Source of the DNA: Paraniabella hibiscisoli | GTDB lineage: Bacteria > Bacteroidota > Bacteroidia > Chitinophagales > Chitinophagaceae | Reading direction: 5' to 3' | Length of the DNA: 64,000 nt | NCBI RefSeq assembly: GCF_022512515.1 | Contig: NZ_JAKWBK010000001.1 | Coordinates: 4,216,001-4,280,000 of the forward strand | Made by a program: the position numbers and the translations under genes | Notes under the pieces: generated by a model | The model's input: only the letters and a program-made list of their open reading frames with translations | Databases searched by the model: none | What the model was told of the DNA's origin: nothing | Shown: piece after piece, positions 11,970 to 25,699 of the stretch | How positions within the stretch are numbered: position 1 is the stretch's first letter | How the letters are laid out: each line of letters opens with the position of its first letter

Positions 11970-12686
11970 ATGAAAACGATAATGATGCTAAGCCTGCTTT
12001 TGGGTGGTGCAGCTTACGCTGGTGCTCAGGTAGCTACCGGCGGAAATGCAATAGAAAATCAAAAAGTGTTAGCTCTTGCTGATTTGTATCAAAGCTATAT
12101 GGGGGTGGAAGCCCCGCTATTTAATGGCCCTATTTACATAGATTATGCCCACACCATTTCTGGTAATTTACCCTTTTGGAACGGTTCGAGAGATTTTATA
12201 AAAGGTAGCGTTGTATATAATGATATATTGTATAAAGAAGTGTTGATTAATTACGATGTCTATAAGGATAAATTGCTCATTCAACATCCCGTTAATTATA
12301 AAATTTTTGAAATTCCACCTCAGGAAATTACTTATTTCGAATTCTCAGGACGTAAGTTCGTTCCTTTAACTGCATCAGAAGAAAAACTGCGAACTGGTTT
12401 TTACGAATTGGTTTTTGCTGGGCACAAAAGTGTTATTTACGGCAAACAGGTAAAAGAATTGTCGCAAGATCTTAGTGAAAACACTACCCGGTATCATTTT
12501 AAAAACAGCACTGTTTATTATGTTTACAAGGAAGGCCGGCCATTTAAAATAACCAATGTTAAAAGCCTGGTACAGGCCTATAAAAATGACCAGGTAAGAG
12601 ATTTCATAAAAAGCAATAAGCCGGATATTAAAAGTGATTTTCCGGGTACTTTGAAATCTGTCGCCACTTACTATGAAAAATTATAG
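11970..12686 (+). CDS. Secreted protein of unknown function, first gene of the STN-TonB/DUF4249 cassette
   Basis: Intact protein of about 238 aa with a Sec signal (MKTIMMLSLLLGGAAYAGAQ). The mature part is rich in beta strands and aromatics (FNGPIYIDYAHTISGNLPFW, SVVYNDILYKEVLINYDVYKD, YFEFSGRKFVPL) and ends with a basic, charged tail. I do not recognise a catalytic motif. It starts 20 bases after the terminator and ends 14 bases before a large TonB receptor, so it is probably its operon partner and periplasmic or outer-membrane associated. The ATG at 11970 is preferred to an upstream start at 11961 because it begins the signal peptide directly. Confidence 0.75.
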   Translation: MKTIMMLSLLLGGAAYAGAQVATGGNAIENQKVLALADLYQSYMGVEAPLFNGPIYIDYAHTISGNLPFWNGSRDFIKGSVVYNDILYKEVLINYDVYKDKLLIQHPVNYKIFEIPPQEITYFEFSGRKFVPLTASEEKLRTGFYELVFAGHKSVIYGKQVKELSQDLSENTTRYHFKNSTVYYVYKEGRPFKITNVKSLVQAYKNDQVRDFIKSNKPDIKSDFPGTLKSVATYYEKL

Positions 12687-12700
12687 CAGCCATTAATAAA

Positions 12701-15471
12701 ATGCGAAAAACCTATCAATTACTTTTCAAACGGATATACCTGGTTACAGGAATATTGTTAATGGTAGCAACCTCGAAGAGCCAGGTAGCAAAACTTCCTG
12801 CGGTTTCGGCGACATACACCGAAACCGACATACATACTTTCCTGCAATCGTTGGAAAAGCAAAGTCAATACCGGTTTTACTATAATAGTGCCGAACTGGA
12901 TACATCAAAGATAACCGTAGCTTTCAGTAATATTCCATTGAACGAAGCTTTGAATATGGGATTTAAGAATACACGTCTTTTGTACTCAATAGATAAAAGA
13001 GGCTATGTATATATAACCGGCAAACAGGTTGTTCAAACCACTTTGCCTGATTGGTTTTACAATGGTGGTTCAGGTATTCCGAACAGCGATTCATTTGCAA
13101 TAATCGATTCTCTTAAGCCTGCAACGATTGATCCGGAGAAAATCTACTTTGTGGAAGCAGGAAACAAAGATACAGCAACAGCCAATTTCGTAGTGCACGG
13201 TTATGTACGGGACCTGCGAAATGGTGAGCCTATGGTGGGTGCCTCCCTCAATATTGAGGGGCGAAATATAAATACGATCACAGATAGATTTGGCTTTTTT
13301 ACACTTATGCTGCCGAAAGACACCAATGTCTTGAATGTTCAGAATATAGGCATGGATGATGTTCGTATGAAACTTGTTGTACGTGGTAATGGTTTGTTAA
13401 ACGTAAGCATGCAAACCCGTACAATTACATTGAAGAGTGTAGTAGTTTCGGCGCAGAAAATGAATAATTTACGTACTGAACAGTTAGGTGTGCAAAAGCT
13501 GGATATCAAAACGATCAAGCAGGTGCCAGTGGTTTTTGGTGAAGCAGATATTATGCGTGTGTTACTCACAACACCGGGGGTGAAAACGGTAGGGGAAGCC
13601 AGTACTGGTCTTAATGTAAGAGGTGGTGCAGCAGATCAGAATCTGATATTGTTTAATGAGGCCAATGTGTATAATCCATCCCACTTCTTTGGAATGTTTT
13701 CGGCCTTCAACCCGGAAGTGGTTAAAGACGTAGAGCTTTTCAAGGGAAGTATACCGGCAAGGTACGGAGGCAGGCTTTCTTCGGTTGTGAACATAAATAG
13801 TCGGGAGGGTAATAAGAAAAAATTTGAGGGGTCGGCAGGTATTGGTTTGCTTACAAGTCGTTTGCAGTTGGAAGGGCCACTGGCGAAAGATAAATCGTCT
13901 TATATACTTGCAGGCCGAACCACCTATGCAGATTGGTTGCTTACGCAATTACCCCAGGAGTATAAAAATAGCAAAGCCTCTTTCTATGATATTAATGCGA
14001 TTATTAATCATGAGTTCAATGATCGTAATAGTATTCATCTCAATGCCTACCTGAGTAGCGACCGTTTTAATTTGAATACAGATACTTTTTTCCATTACAA
14101 GAACCAAAACCTTTCGCTGAAATGGAAACACACTTTTAATCCGCGCTTCTATTCTGTTATTACCGGCGGCCATGACCGTTACGACTACCGCATCGACGGG
14201 GAGGGAGATCCGGTGAATGCGTACACGCTGGCGTTCAGTATTGCGCAGACCTATTTCAGGCCTCATTTTAGTTATACTATAAATAACAAACACAGCCTTG
14301 AGTTCGGCTTCAATGCTACTCTTCATAAGCTGAATTCAGGAAATTACCAGCCTGTGGGAAATGCCTCTTTGGTTTCGGGTGTCATAATGCCGGCAGAGCA
14401 GGCATTTGAAACTGCTATATATTTAGGCGATAATTTTAAGGTAACACCTGGGTTAATGTTGGATGCAGGATTACGATACTCTTTGTACGGCTATCTTGGC
14501 CCTTATTCTATTAATAACTACCCGGCTGGTGTATCAAGAAGCGTGGAGAATATTACTGGTACGTCTGACTATACCCGAAATAAGGTGATCAATACGTACC
14601 AGGGGCCAGAGATAAGGATAGGGCTCAGGCAACTCATTACATCTACTTTTTCAATTAAGGCAGGATACAATAGCCTGAGGCAGTATATTCATATGCTATC
14701 TAATACGGCAGCGATGGCTCCAACCGACATTTGGAAGTTGAGCGATCCTAATATACGTCCACAATTTGGTGACCAGCTTTCTGTAGGGTTTTACAAAAAT
14801 GTTGCCTCCAATACAATTGAACTTTCGGTTGAAGGTTATTATAAAAGAGTCAAAAATTATCTCGACTTTAAAAGCGGAGCGGTGTTGCTGTTAAATCCTC
14901 ATATCGAAACGGATGTGCTGGAAACAATGGGAAAAGCTTATGGTGCTGAGTTCTTAATAAAGAAAACTGCCGGTAAACTGAACGGCTGGGTTAGTTACAC
15001 CTACAGCCGTATTTTATTGAAAGCCGATGATCCGCTAAACGGTGAAATAATTAACAACGGGAACTACTATCCTGCCAATTACGACAAACCGCATGATTTT
15101 ACTTTTATCGGAAACTATAAGGTTTCACACCGGTTGAGTTTCTCTGTTAATACTACGTACAGTACCGGTCGTCCTATCACGCTGCCTGTAGGTAGGTTCT
15201 ATTACGACGGGGAGCGAGAACGTTATATGCTGACAGAAATGCACATCGTATACCTGATTATTTCCGAACGGATCTTTCAATGAATATTGCGGGAAATCAT
15301 AAGCTAACTCAGAAAACACATAATTCCTGGACTATCGGCGTATACAATCTCACAGGAAGGCGCAATCCATTCTCCGTGTATTATGTGTCTCAGAATGGAG
15401 TTGTAAATGGCTATAAGCTTTCTATATTCGGCACTGCCATTCCTTTCATCAATTTTAATATTAAATTTTAG
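12701..15471 (+). CDS. TonB-dependent receptor with N-terminal STN and CarboxypepD_reg-like domains (one frameshift)
   Basis: About 923-aa outer-membrane TonB receptor that is not a SusC. Order: signal peptide; STN (secretin/TonB short) domain at roughly residues 35-105 (YTETDIHTFLQSLEKQSQYRF); CarboxypepD-regulatory-like domain at about 165-250 (VHGYVRDLRNGEPMVGASL); plug (VFGEADIMRVLLTTPGVKTV, STGLNVRGGAADQNLILFNE); then the barrel to the C-terminal FGTAIPFINFNIKF. The frame changes near 15226; repaired sequence reads YADRNAHRIPDYFRTDLSMN, a family hallmark. The downstream partner is a DUF4249 lipoprotein, a common pairing in Bacteroidota. The substrate is unknown; the xylan-PUL setting suggests a glycan or released aromatic, but that is inference. 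Confidence 0.9.
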
Positions 15472-15508
15472 CAAGCAGGTATTGCATTCATGTTTAAAAA
15501 AATTGTAT

Positions 15509-16675
15509 ATGCTTATATCTCCGAAATTTTATTGGCTGCTTTTCTCCGTCGTACTATTTTACGGCTGCAAGGATCGGTATTTTGCCAACTATGCCATGCC
15601 GGATACAGGATATCTGGTAATAAGCGGTTTTATCAGCAATGGCCAGGCTCCAACAGAGATCAGGTTATCGCGTACTACCCGGTTAACAGAAACGCCCTCA
15701 GAGATTATGGAAAAAAGTGCCACTGTTTCCGTGCAGAGTGATGCAGGTGATAGCTATCCTTTGCAGGAGATGTCTGAAGGTGTATATACATCTTCAGACA
15801 TTCGGATAGAACCTCAAAAAAATATCGTTTAATAATACAGGCCCAAGGAAAACAGTATGAATCAGCTTATACAATGGCTCAGCAAACACCCGACATCGAT
15901 AGTGTAAGCTGGCAGCAGGGCAATAACGGCATTAATTTTACAATACATACCCATGATGATTTCAACGCAGCAAGGTATTACCAGTGGCTGTTTGAAGATA
16001 CCTGGGAAATTCAGGCGCGTTATATACCTACATTAAAATATTTATATGACGCAGGAAACCGCATAACAGGTGTAGCCTACAGGTTTTCAGACGAGCGTGC
16101 TGATACCACTATGAGAAGATGCTGGGCAACCGGGCGGTCGAGGGCCATGCTATTGGGTTCCACTGAAAAATTAACCAAGGATGTAATATCTGCACCTGTT
16201 CATTTCGTTCCGACAGGTTCAGAAAAGATGCAGGTTGTATACAGTTTATTGGTAAAACAGTACAAATTGAGTAAGGAGGCTTATAGTTTCAGACAAATGA
16301 TGAAAAGAACTCGGGCAACTGGGCTCCGTTTTTGATCCTCAGCCTTCATTGCTGCGTGGTAATATTCGTTGTGTAAGTAACCCTGATGAAACCGTAATAG
16401 GATTTGTAGAAGTTGCGCAGCAAAAGGAAAAGCGTGTCGTAATAAAAAGAGAAGATTTAACAGGTTGGAGTTATATGGATCCCTGCTACCAGTCTGTAAT
16501 TACAAATGATCCTGACAGTATCGCAAAATATGCTTCTGCATTGGTGCCTACAACTGTAGACTCTATCCATCCGGTCACTCTCCAAATAAGAAGGTATGCT
16601 GCTGCGCCTGCGCAATGTGTAGATTGCCGCCTAAATAATGCTACTAATGTGAAACCCGCCTTTTGGCCTAACTAA
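15509..16675 (+). CDS. DUF4249 lipoprotein, partner of the STN-TonB receptor (three frameshifts)
   Basis: DUF4249 family lipoprotein (about 390 aa). The start at 15509 gives MLISPKFYWLLFSVVLFYGC with a lipobox Cys. Family markers: GYLVISGFISNGQAPTEIRLSRT near the N terminus, SVFDPQPSLLRGNIRCVSN in the middle, and a C-terminal APAQCVDCRL with paired Cys, then NVKPAFW. Frame changes near 15825 (one A in an A-run), 16305 and 16314 each need one base; repaired text is continuous. It follows its TonB receptor at short distance. DUF4249 proteins are surface lipoproteins of unknown function, possibly acting like SusD for STN-type receptors (inference). Confidence 0.85.
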
Positions 16676-16733
16676 GCAAGTACTCATCCCGATCTTTTTT
16701 TAGCGATCATTTCCAGAAAAAAATTTATAAGAA

Positions 16734-19113
16734 TGAAAAGGTTTGTTTTTGTCAGCTGCTTATTTATCTTGTTTAATTCACTGGCGCTGCAAGGAGAGGG
16801 CAGGCGGTGACAGGTGAAATTGCTGAACTGCTGAAGGAGTATTCTAATAACACGCTTATTGAGAAGCTATTTGTTCATACGGATAAAGAATATTATTTAA
16901 GCGGCGAATTGATATGGTTGAAAATATATGCTGCAGACGGAGCTACCAATAAACCTTTGAAATTTAGTAAAATCTGTTATGTAGAGCTTTTGGATAGCGC
17001 GAATATTCCTGTACTACAGGCAAAAATAGCCTTGAATGATGCCGCTGGAATTGGTTCGTTTTATATACCACAATCTGTTAATTCAGGTAATTATAAACTG
17101 AGGGCCTACAGCCGTTGGATGAAAAACTTTGATGCCAGCGGTTTTTTCGAAAAAAGTATCCGCATCTTAAATATAAATAGGTTGCCGGTTATTACTACAG
17201 GTACAGAGAAGCGAGTTCCATCACTTAAAATGAGCTTCTTCCCCGAAGGAGGAAACCTGCTATCGGGAGTTGATAACAAAGTCGCGTTCCAATTATATGG
17301 AGATGCTGAACACAACCAGCATTTTTATGGCTACCTGGTTGCCGGAGCGGATACCGTACAAAGATTTGAACCTGTTTATAATGGCGCTGGCTTTTTTAAT
17401 TTTACGCCCGCGCAGGGAAACGCTTATCATGTTGCTATCCTAACCTCATCAGGAAAGTCTTTTGTAACAACGCTACCTCCCATATATAGCGAGGGAGCGG
17501 TGATGCAGGTTACAGAAACCGAAAGTGGATTCAACCTACGCCTCCAATCGAAGGGTAATGGTAATGGCAAGTTATATGTTTTGCTTCACTCAAAAGGACT
17601 ACCTCAGAATAGCCAGGTTCTAAACATTCAGAATGGTGTGGGTAATAGTGCTATAGATAAATCCTTGTTACCCGATGGCGTATCAACGATCACCATCTTT
17701 AATGAACAGGCCACACCGCTGTGTGAGCGTATCGTTTTCAAGCATCCGTCCCGGCTAATGGACCTTAACATTGAAACTACCCGTCGTCAGTACAACATGC
17801 GGGAAAAAGTAGATATTACGTTGGTGGCTGCTCATGGACTCTCTATTGAAGATAGTGCTTCCGTCTCAATGTCTGTTTTCAGCCTGGACTCTTTGCAACA
17901 GCTGCCGGGAACAGATATATCCGCATACCTATTGCTTGCCTCTGAATTGAAGGGGCCTCTTGAAAATACAGGTATTTATTTTTCACCGGGTAACGTACGC
18001 TCAAAGATAGCCCTGGAGCTACTGTTGCTGACTCAGGGTTGGCGTAAGTTTAATTGGGATCAAGTGCTCAACCGGCAAAAGATAACTCATCAATTTGTTC
18101 CTGAATTACAGGGGCATATTATTACCGGGAAGGTTACCGATAAAACTAATGGTTCGGCAGCAGCTGGCATCACAGCGTTTATTTCTGCATCGTCTGCTAC
18201 TACCTTATTCAAAACAGCCTTGAGCGATGTAGAGGGAAATATTAAAGCAGATATAAAAAGTTTCTATGGAAGTAACCAACTGATTGTGCAAAGCCAGCAG
18301 GTTAGCAATTTGTCTTTTACAATAGATGATCCTTTTAGTAAAAAATACACAGCTACTGTTCCCCGTCAATTTCTTAACCATATTAAATATCCGAATACTA
18401 TTTTACGCCAGCACATTGGAACCCAGGTACGCAATATTTACAACGCCGAACAATTACAACAGCTGGCTCTGCCTGCATTCGTTGATTCGTCTGCATTTTA
18501 CAGGCATGCAGATTATAATTATGATCTTGAAAAATATACCCGGTTTAGTTCAATGGAGGAAGTAATGCGGGAATTTGTATCGATTGTCGATGTACGTATA
18601 AAAAATAAGCAGGTAAACTTTCATGTGATTAATGCTCAGAAGAAAGAATACTTCCCCAATGCGCCTTTAAACCTTTTGGATGGTATTCCGGTTTTTGACT
18701 TTACCCGCTTTTTTGAGTTAGACCCTTTTAAAGTGTACAGTTTGGATGTAGTTGCCCGGCAATATGTTTTAGGTAACTCGGTATTTGACGGAGTTCTGAA
18801 TTGGAAGACCTACAGGCCTGCTCTTGAAAACTATGATTTCGACAAGAGTACATTGGTGTTGAATTATGAGGCCTTACAACTACAGCGCGAGTTTTACGCA
18901 CCTGTTTATGATAACGAAAAACAATTTGAAAGCCGTTTGCCCGACTTTCGTAATGTATTACATTGGAAGCCCGATATACTGTTGCAATCAGGCAAGCCCT
19001 TCCGTAGCAGTTTTTATACTTCTGATTTACCCGGGCGATACGCAGTAGTAGTGCAGGGCCTCTCTTCGGCGGGAGTAACCGGGACTGGAATAACATTCTT
19101 TGAAGTATTATAA
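16734..19113 (+). CDS. Large MG2-like / carboxypeptidase-regulatory surface protein (frameshift in signal region)
   Basis: About 790-aa exported protein. A signal peptide starts at 16734 (MKRFVFVSCLFILFNSLAL); the frame is lost between 16785 and 16806 and the rest is open from 16807. The N-terminal third has the macroglobulin MG2-like pattern FVHTDKEYYLSGELIWLKIYA and YKLRAYSRWMKNF. A CarboxypepD-like segment follows (HIITGKVTDKTNGSAAAGITAF, about 455-540). The C-terminal part (FYRHADYNYDLEKYTRFSSM, KTYRPALENYDFDKSTLVL) resembles the plug-like tail seen in the 'TonB-dependent receptor plug' proteins of Bacteroidota that lack a barrel. It completes the cassette with the STN receptor and DUF4249. 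Function unknown. Confidence 0.75.
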
Positions 19114-19504
19114 TATAATGAAACCGATTGTTTTTCTATGAAGAATTGCGGCGCGGGATAAATGAACCAGGCGGAAATTAAACCAACTTGTCCGCATTTT
19201 TTCGGCGGCTCATATACTAACGGGATGGAATTTTCCTTCCCCAATGCTTGGAATAAGCATATATATAAAGAAACAAACTGTTTTGTCTGGCTATTTTACG
19301 AAGAAATGTAGTCTTTTGATTGCTTTTGATGATGGTATAAAATTGTTGCAAAAAATAATGCAATCGATATCATTTTTAAATCCAAATTCATTACTTTAGC
19401 ACTATAATTGTCGTTTTGATAATTATAAATTGATTGCTGTAACAGCTACGGTCTGTTTGCTCCTGGTAGTATGTTTAGATGTTGAGCTGCCTCAAAATCT
19501 CTTT
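19114..19504 (+). promoter_or_regulatory. 391-bp intergenic region upstream of the GH30 operon
   Basis: Gene-free. It holds a weak terminator-like hairpin (GCGGA 19171-19175, TCCGC 19191-19195, then ATTTTTTC) after the MG2-like gene. It also carries a LacI-type palindrome at 19359-19372 and AT-rich sequence with Bacteroidota -7-like elements (TACTTTAG at 19392, TATAATTG at 19403; consensus TANNTTTG). It probably contains the promoter for the GH30-to-GH43 block. Confidence 0.5.
19359..19372. promoter_or_regulatory. Putative LacI-family operator, site A
   Basis: TGCAATCGATATCA: imperfect palindrome with a central CG, flanked by A/T runs. It lies 133 bases upstream of the GH30 start. It shares the AATCGAT core and TG..CA edges with sites at 33607 and 41797. 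A central CG within A/T-rich half-sites is the usual layout of LacI/PurR-family operators. The assignment to the repressor encoded at 49519-50536 is inference. Confidence 0.5.
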
Positions 19505-21240
19505 ATGAAGAAGTATCAAAAAAGTAAAAACCCCAAATCAATTTCAGTCTATTGGCCTGGTATGGGTTTAATTGTAGCCTTTTATGGGCTAATTATGCTG
19601 ATCTCCTGTACAAAGAAAGGTACTCAGGAAGGAGTAAAGACTAGCAGAAATTCCTACGCATCATTTGTCACTAATACTGTTACGGCAAGGGCCGATCAGG
19701 ATAGTATAAGTATCGCGATTCGCTGGTCTGGCACCAGCTGGGCAATTACAACGCAGACTGATGGTTTTATTACAGGTTTTTCACGCAGCAGCGGAGGCGC
19801 TTCGGGCGATCAGTCTATTGCTGGCAGCCTTTACGTGCGTTTAAAGCCACATTTAGGTGAGGAACAGCGTCAGCAGGACATTGTTATCAAAGATATTACA
19901 ACCGGTAAAGAAGAAAAAATGGTGTTGACTCAGGCGCCGCTTTCAGGCAGTGATAAAATAACCATTAATCCATTGGTAAGGTATCAAAAGGTTACTGGGT
20001 TTGGTGGAATGATCAATCCTACGTGGACCGGTAACACACAGCTATCTCTTCAAGATATCGATAAATTGTACGGTCCGCAAGGAATTGGTTTAAATATAGG
20101 ACGGCTTATGCTTTATCCGAGTATGGCCAACTGGAGCAGAGAGCTTGCAGCTGCCAAACGGGCAAGGCAACATGGCGCTATTCTTTTGCCTCCCCATGGA
20201 CGCCGCCTATCCATCTTAAGTCTTTAAATACTAATGGAAATCAGAATGGAGAATATTTGTTGCCGGAGAATTATGGTGCTTTTGCTGCGCACATCAAATC
20301 CTATGTTGATTTTTATAAAGCTGAGGGGATAGAGCTGGAGGCAGTTTCCGTTCAAAATGAGCCAGACTATAAGGTGGGGTATGACGGTTGTTCCTATAGC
20401 CCCGAGCAAATGCGTGATTTTGTTAAAGGGTATGGTCGTTCCCTGGGTACAAAATTAATGGCATCCGAAACGGTTCAATTCAGAAAGGATTATACCGATA
20501 TCTTACTGAACGATCCGCAGACATCTAACAATTTTGATATTGTTGCCACGCATTTATATGGTTTCAATTTTAGAACCATGGTATCCAACTATCCTCTGGC
20601 AAAACAGCATAACAAAGAGGTGTGGGTAACCGAGCATTTGTTTAATGAAGAATTTGATAAACAGGCAGCCAACAGCGAATCAAGAAACTGGCCTTTTATA
20701 TGGAAATACGACTGGGAGTGGTTACCTTCTTTGAAAACTACACTGGCAGAAGAATTGCATGACTGTATGAACAACAATTTCAATGCCTATGTATACTGGT
20801 ATCTTAAAAGATATTACGGAATGATGGGCGAAGATAAGGATACCGGTAATCCTGCCGGTTGGTATATCTATTCCAACGGAGAAATAACCAAACGAGGTTA
20901 TATTATGTCTCATTATGCTAAATATGCCACCGGGCGAACAAGGATAGAAGCCTCCCTTGGCAGCAATATAGCTGCTGCACAGTATGCCGCAGGTCAGGCA
21001 AGCTTTCTTGTTACGGCTTATGAAGGCACAAATGATATAACCATGGTACTTATAAACAGGAGTACGGCTGCAAAAATTATAGATATTGCCGTTCCCGCTG
21101 CCGTTAGTAATGTATCTGCTGTCGAAACCACATTGGCAAAGAATATGGCTTCGTTAGACAATAGTATTAGCAGTGACAAAAAAACGGTTAGGGTGCGTAT
21201 TTCCCCTGAAAGTATCACGTCATTCCGTTTGGTTTTTTAG
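19505..21240 (+). CDS. GH30 xylanase (subfamily 8-like) lipoprotein with N-terminal BACON-like domain (one frameshift)
   Basis: Secreted glucuronoxylanase candidate, about 578 aa. The start at 19505 leads into a hydrophobic segment and lipobox (LIMLISC). Residues about 45-135 form a BACON-like beta-sandwich (WSGTSWAITTQTDGF ... DIVIKDITTGKEEKMVLTQ), a module that tethers glycan-active enzymes at the surface. The GH30 barrel starts at YQKVTGFGGM. The acid/base Glu is in SVQNEPDY and the nucleophile Glu in VWVTEHLF. The C-terminal beta domain is typical of GH30 (FLVTAYEGTNDITMVLINRS). The frame changes near 20185; one extra T in TTTT restores ILFASPWTPPIHLKS. First gene of a block of esterases and GH8/GH43. 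Subfamily is inferred from overall appearance and context. Confidence 0.87.
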
Positions 21241-21263
21241 GAAACAACATTTTATAAAAATAG

Positions 21264-22196
<933 letters not shown>

Positions 22197-22286
22197 CGGT
22201 AAATATACCGGGAATGGTGTTTAACCTGGCGCGGTGCCTGAAAGAGATCGCATCATTACTTTTTAAATAGATTGACAACTAAATAG

Positions 22287-23398
<1,112 letters not shown>

Positions 23399-23556
23399 CA
23401 GCTGGAGAGGGCGGTTATTTTTAAGATTTAAAAAACTGATCGGTGGGTTATAAAATCATTTATGGATACTGAAAGATTACACAAGCTGGAACATACCTGG
23501 CCTGTCTGGTGTAATAGTTTGTATAATTTTTCTCAGCTACTATTTAACTAAACATA

Positions 23557-24418
23557 ATGACTACGCTCTTTAAAAAGTACAACAGATGGATATTCCTGTT
23601 TATGCTACAGATGACAGTGAATTTTTTAACTGCCCAGGATAAAAATTTTCACATCTATTTGTGTCTCGCAGTCGAATATGGAAGGACACGCAAGGCCACA
23701 GGCCGAAGATAGCATTGGTGTGAGCGACCGGTTCAAAGTGTTGGCTGCAGTAGATTGCGACAATCGTGGCAGGCAACAGGGCAATTGGTATACCGCTTTA
23801 CCTCCCTTGGTGCGCTGTAATACGGGTCTTACGCCGGTCGACTATTTTGGAAGAACTATGCTTGAAAACCTGCCGGAAAATATAATTGTGGGGGTAATTA
23901 ACATTTCGGTAGGCGGCTGCAAAATAGAGTTGTTCGAAAAAGATAATTTTCAATCTTATGTTGATGACTCTCCGGATTGGTTGAAGAATACCGTTAGAGC
24001 CTATAGTGGCAATCCTTATAAAAGGCTGGTTGACATGGCACGCATAGCACAAAAATCAGGAGTGATAAAAGGTATATTATTACACCAGGGAGAATCCAAC
24101 ACCGGCGATACCTTATGGACAAAAAAGGTTAAAGCTGTTTACGATAACCTGTTGCAGGATTTGGACTTGAAACCTGGGTCAGTACCCTTGCTGGCTGGTC
24201 ATCTTGTATCTGAAGATCAGAATGGCGCCTGCGCAAGTATGAACAAAATCATCTCCACTTTGCCGCAGGTTATTCCTAATGCTCATGTGATTTCTTCTGT
24301 TGGATGCGAAGGAGTAAAAGACAGGTTACATTTTAGCGCTGCCGGATACAGAAAGTTGGGCCGGAGGTATGCGGCAACCATGCTGGCATTGTTAGGTAAA
24401 AAGATTACTGTTGAGTAA
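23557..24418 (+). CDS. SASA-domain esterase, CE6-type acetyl xylan esterase (frameshifted near active-site Ser)
   Basis: About 287 aa. The start at 23557 yields an N-terminal hydrophobic segment (WIFLFMLQMTVNFLTAQ). Two bases are missing near 23668; the repaired text reads LCLGQSNMEGHA, the nucleophile Ser block of SASA/CE6 enzymes. A second block, LLHQGESN, and the catalytic Asp/His in DRLHFSAAGYRKLGRRYA are intact. The oxyanion-loop region VINISVGGCKIELF is also typical. CE6 enzymes deacetylate xylan. Third esterase in the row; the next gene begins 12 bases downstream, indicating co-transcription. Confidence 0.87.
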
Positions 24419-24429
24419 TATAGAAGGAA

Positions 24430-25677
24430 TGCGCAAAAAAGAAAAGAAATACTAACAGGTTCTTTCGTATTACTGATTGCCTATTGCCTGTTGGCATCCT
24501 GCAGCAACAGCAGGCAATACAGCTCTTCTAAGAATAATGAGCCGAAAAAATGGGCAGGTACCTGGGCTACGGCACCGCAGCTCGTAGAACCCAACAATAT
24601 GCCGCCAAAGCCAGGCCTTGATAATAACACGATCAGGCAGATAGTACGGGTCTCTATTGGCGGCGAGCGTTTGCGCCTTCGTTTTTCCAATGCCTTTAGT
24701 AAAGAGCCGGTAACAATGAAAACTGTTGCAATTGCCGTAGCAAAAGAAGGCAGTTTAATTGATGCATCCACGCAGAAGATATTGAAATTTAATGCAACAG
24801 AATCGGTTACCATGCAGCCGTCCGGCGAGGTTTACTCAGACCCGTTGACTTTTAAATTGGCCCCAGGGTCAAAGCTCGCCATTACAATATATTTTGGAGA
24901 TACATCGCCCGGTACTACAGGCCATCCGGGTTCAAGAACCACATCCTATATACTTACAGGTAACCAGATAGGATCTGCCGATTTCGCTAATGCGGTAACA
25001 ACCGACCACTGGTACGTTATTAACAGCATAGATGTAGAGGCTGATGCAAAGTCTTTTGCCATAGCTGCTTTGGGAAACTCCATAACAGATGGCCGGGGTT
25101 CCGGAACGAATATGCAAAACAGGTGGACTGATATCTTATCAGAAAGATTGTTGCATAATACAGCTACAAAAGGGGTAGGCATGCTGAACCTGGGTATCGG
25201 AGGTAACTGTGTTCTACGAGGGGGATTAGGACCTACGGCCCTGAGCCGCTTTGACAGGGATATACTTTCGCAAACCGGTGTAAAATGGCTGTTAATACTC
25301 GAAGGTATTAATGATATAGGTGGTATTCGAAATGCGGAACAAGCGCCCAAAGTGGCGCAGGAATTAATTGAAGCATATAGTTTGATGGCCGATAAAGCAC
25401 ATGCCAGAGGAATAAAAGTATACGGCTGTACGATACTGCCTTTTGAGAAGTCTTTTACGATGCTCCATACCGTCAACAGGCGCGGGATATCGTCAATAAA
25501 TGGATTCGTACTACCGATAAATTTGACACAGTTATTGATTTTGACAAGATCATGCGGGATACAAATGAAACTCAGAAAATAGGCTCTGACTGGCACAATG
25601 GAGATTGGTTGCACCCTAACCAGGCTGGATATAAGAAAATGGGTGAGGCAATTGATTTGAATTTATTTACCAATTAA
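24430..25677 (+). CDS. SGNH/GDSL-type esterase lipoprotein (two frameshifts)
   Basis: About 415 aa. The ATG at 24430 with one A restored near 24440 gives a lipoprotein signal ending CLLASC; without repair the frame appears to start at 24491. An N-terminal beta-rich domain (KWAGTWATAPQLVEPNNMPP to about residue 190) precedes the SGNH hydrolase domain. Block I Ser: ALGNSITDG; block II Gly: GIGGN; block III Asn: EGINDIG; block V: DWLHPNQAGY with Asp and His. The frame changes near 25456; one T restored gives KSFYDAPYRQQARDIVNKW. Related enzymes in PULs act as acetyl esterases; here probably xylan or side-chain deacetylation (inference). Confidence 0.85.
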
Positions 25678-25699
25678 ACTAACGATTAACAGTTCAGGT

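Noticed and set aside
13562..13948. Minus-strand open frame within the TonB receptor
   Set aside because: Overlaps conserved plug sequence on the plus strand; no start context or family match.
24946..25614. 222-codon open frame on the minus strand
   Set aside because: Antisense shadow of the SGNH esterase, which has all catalytic blocks on the plus strand.
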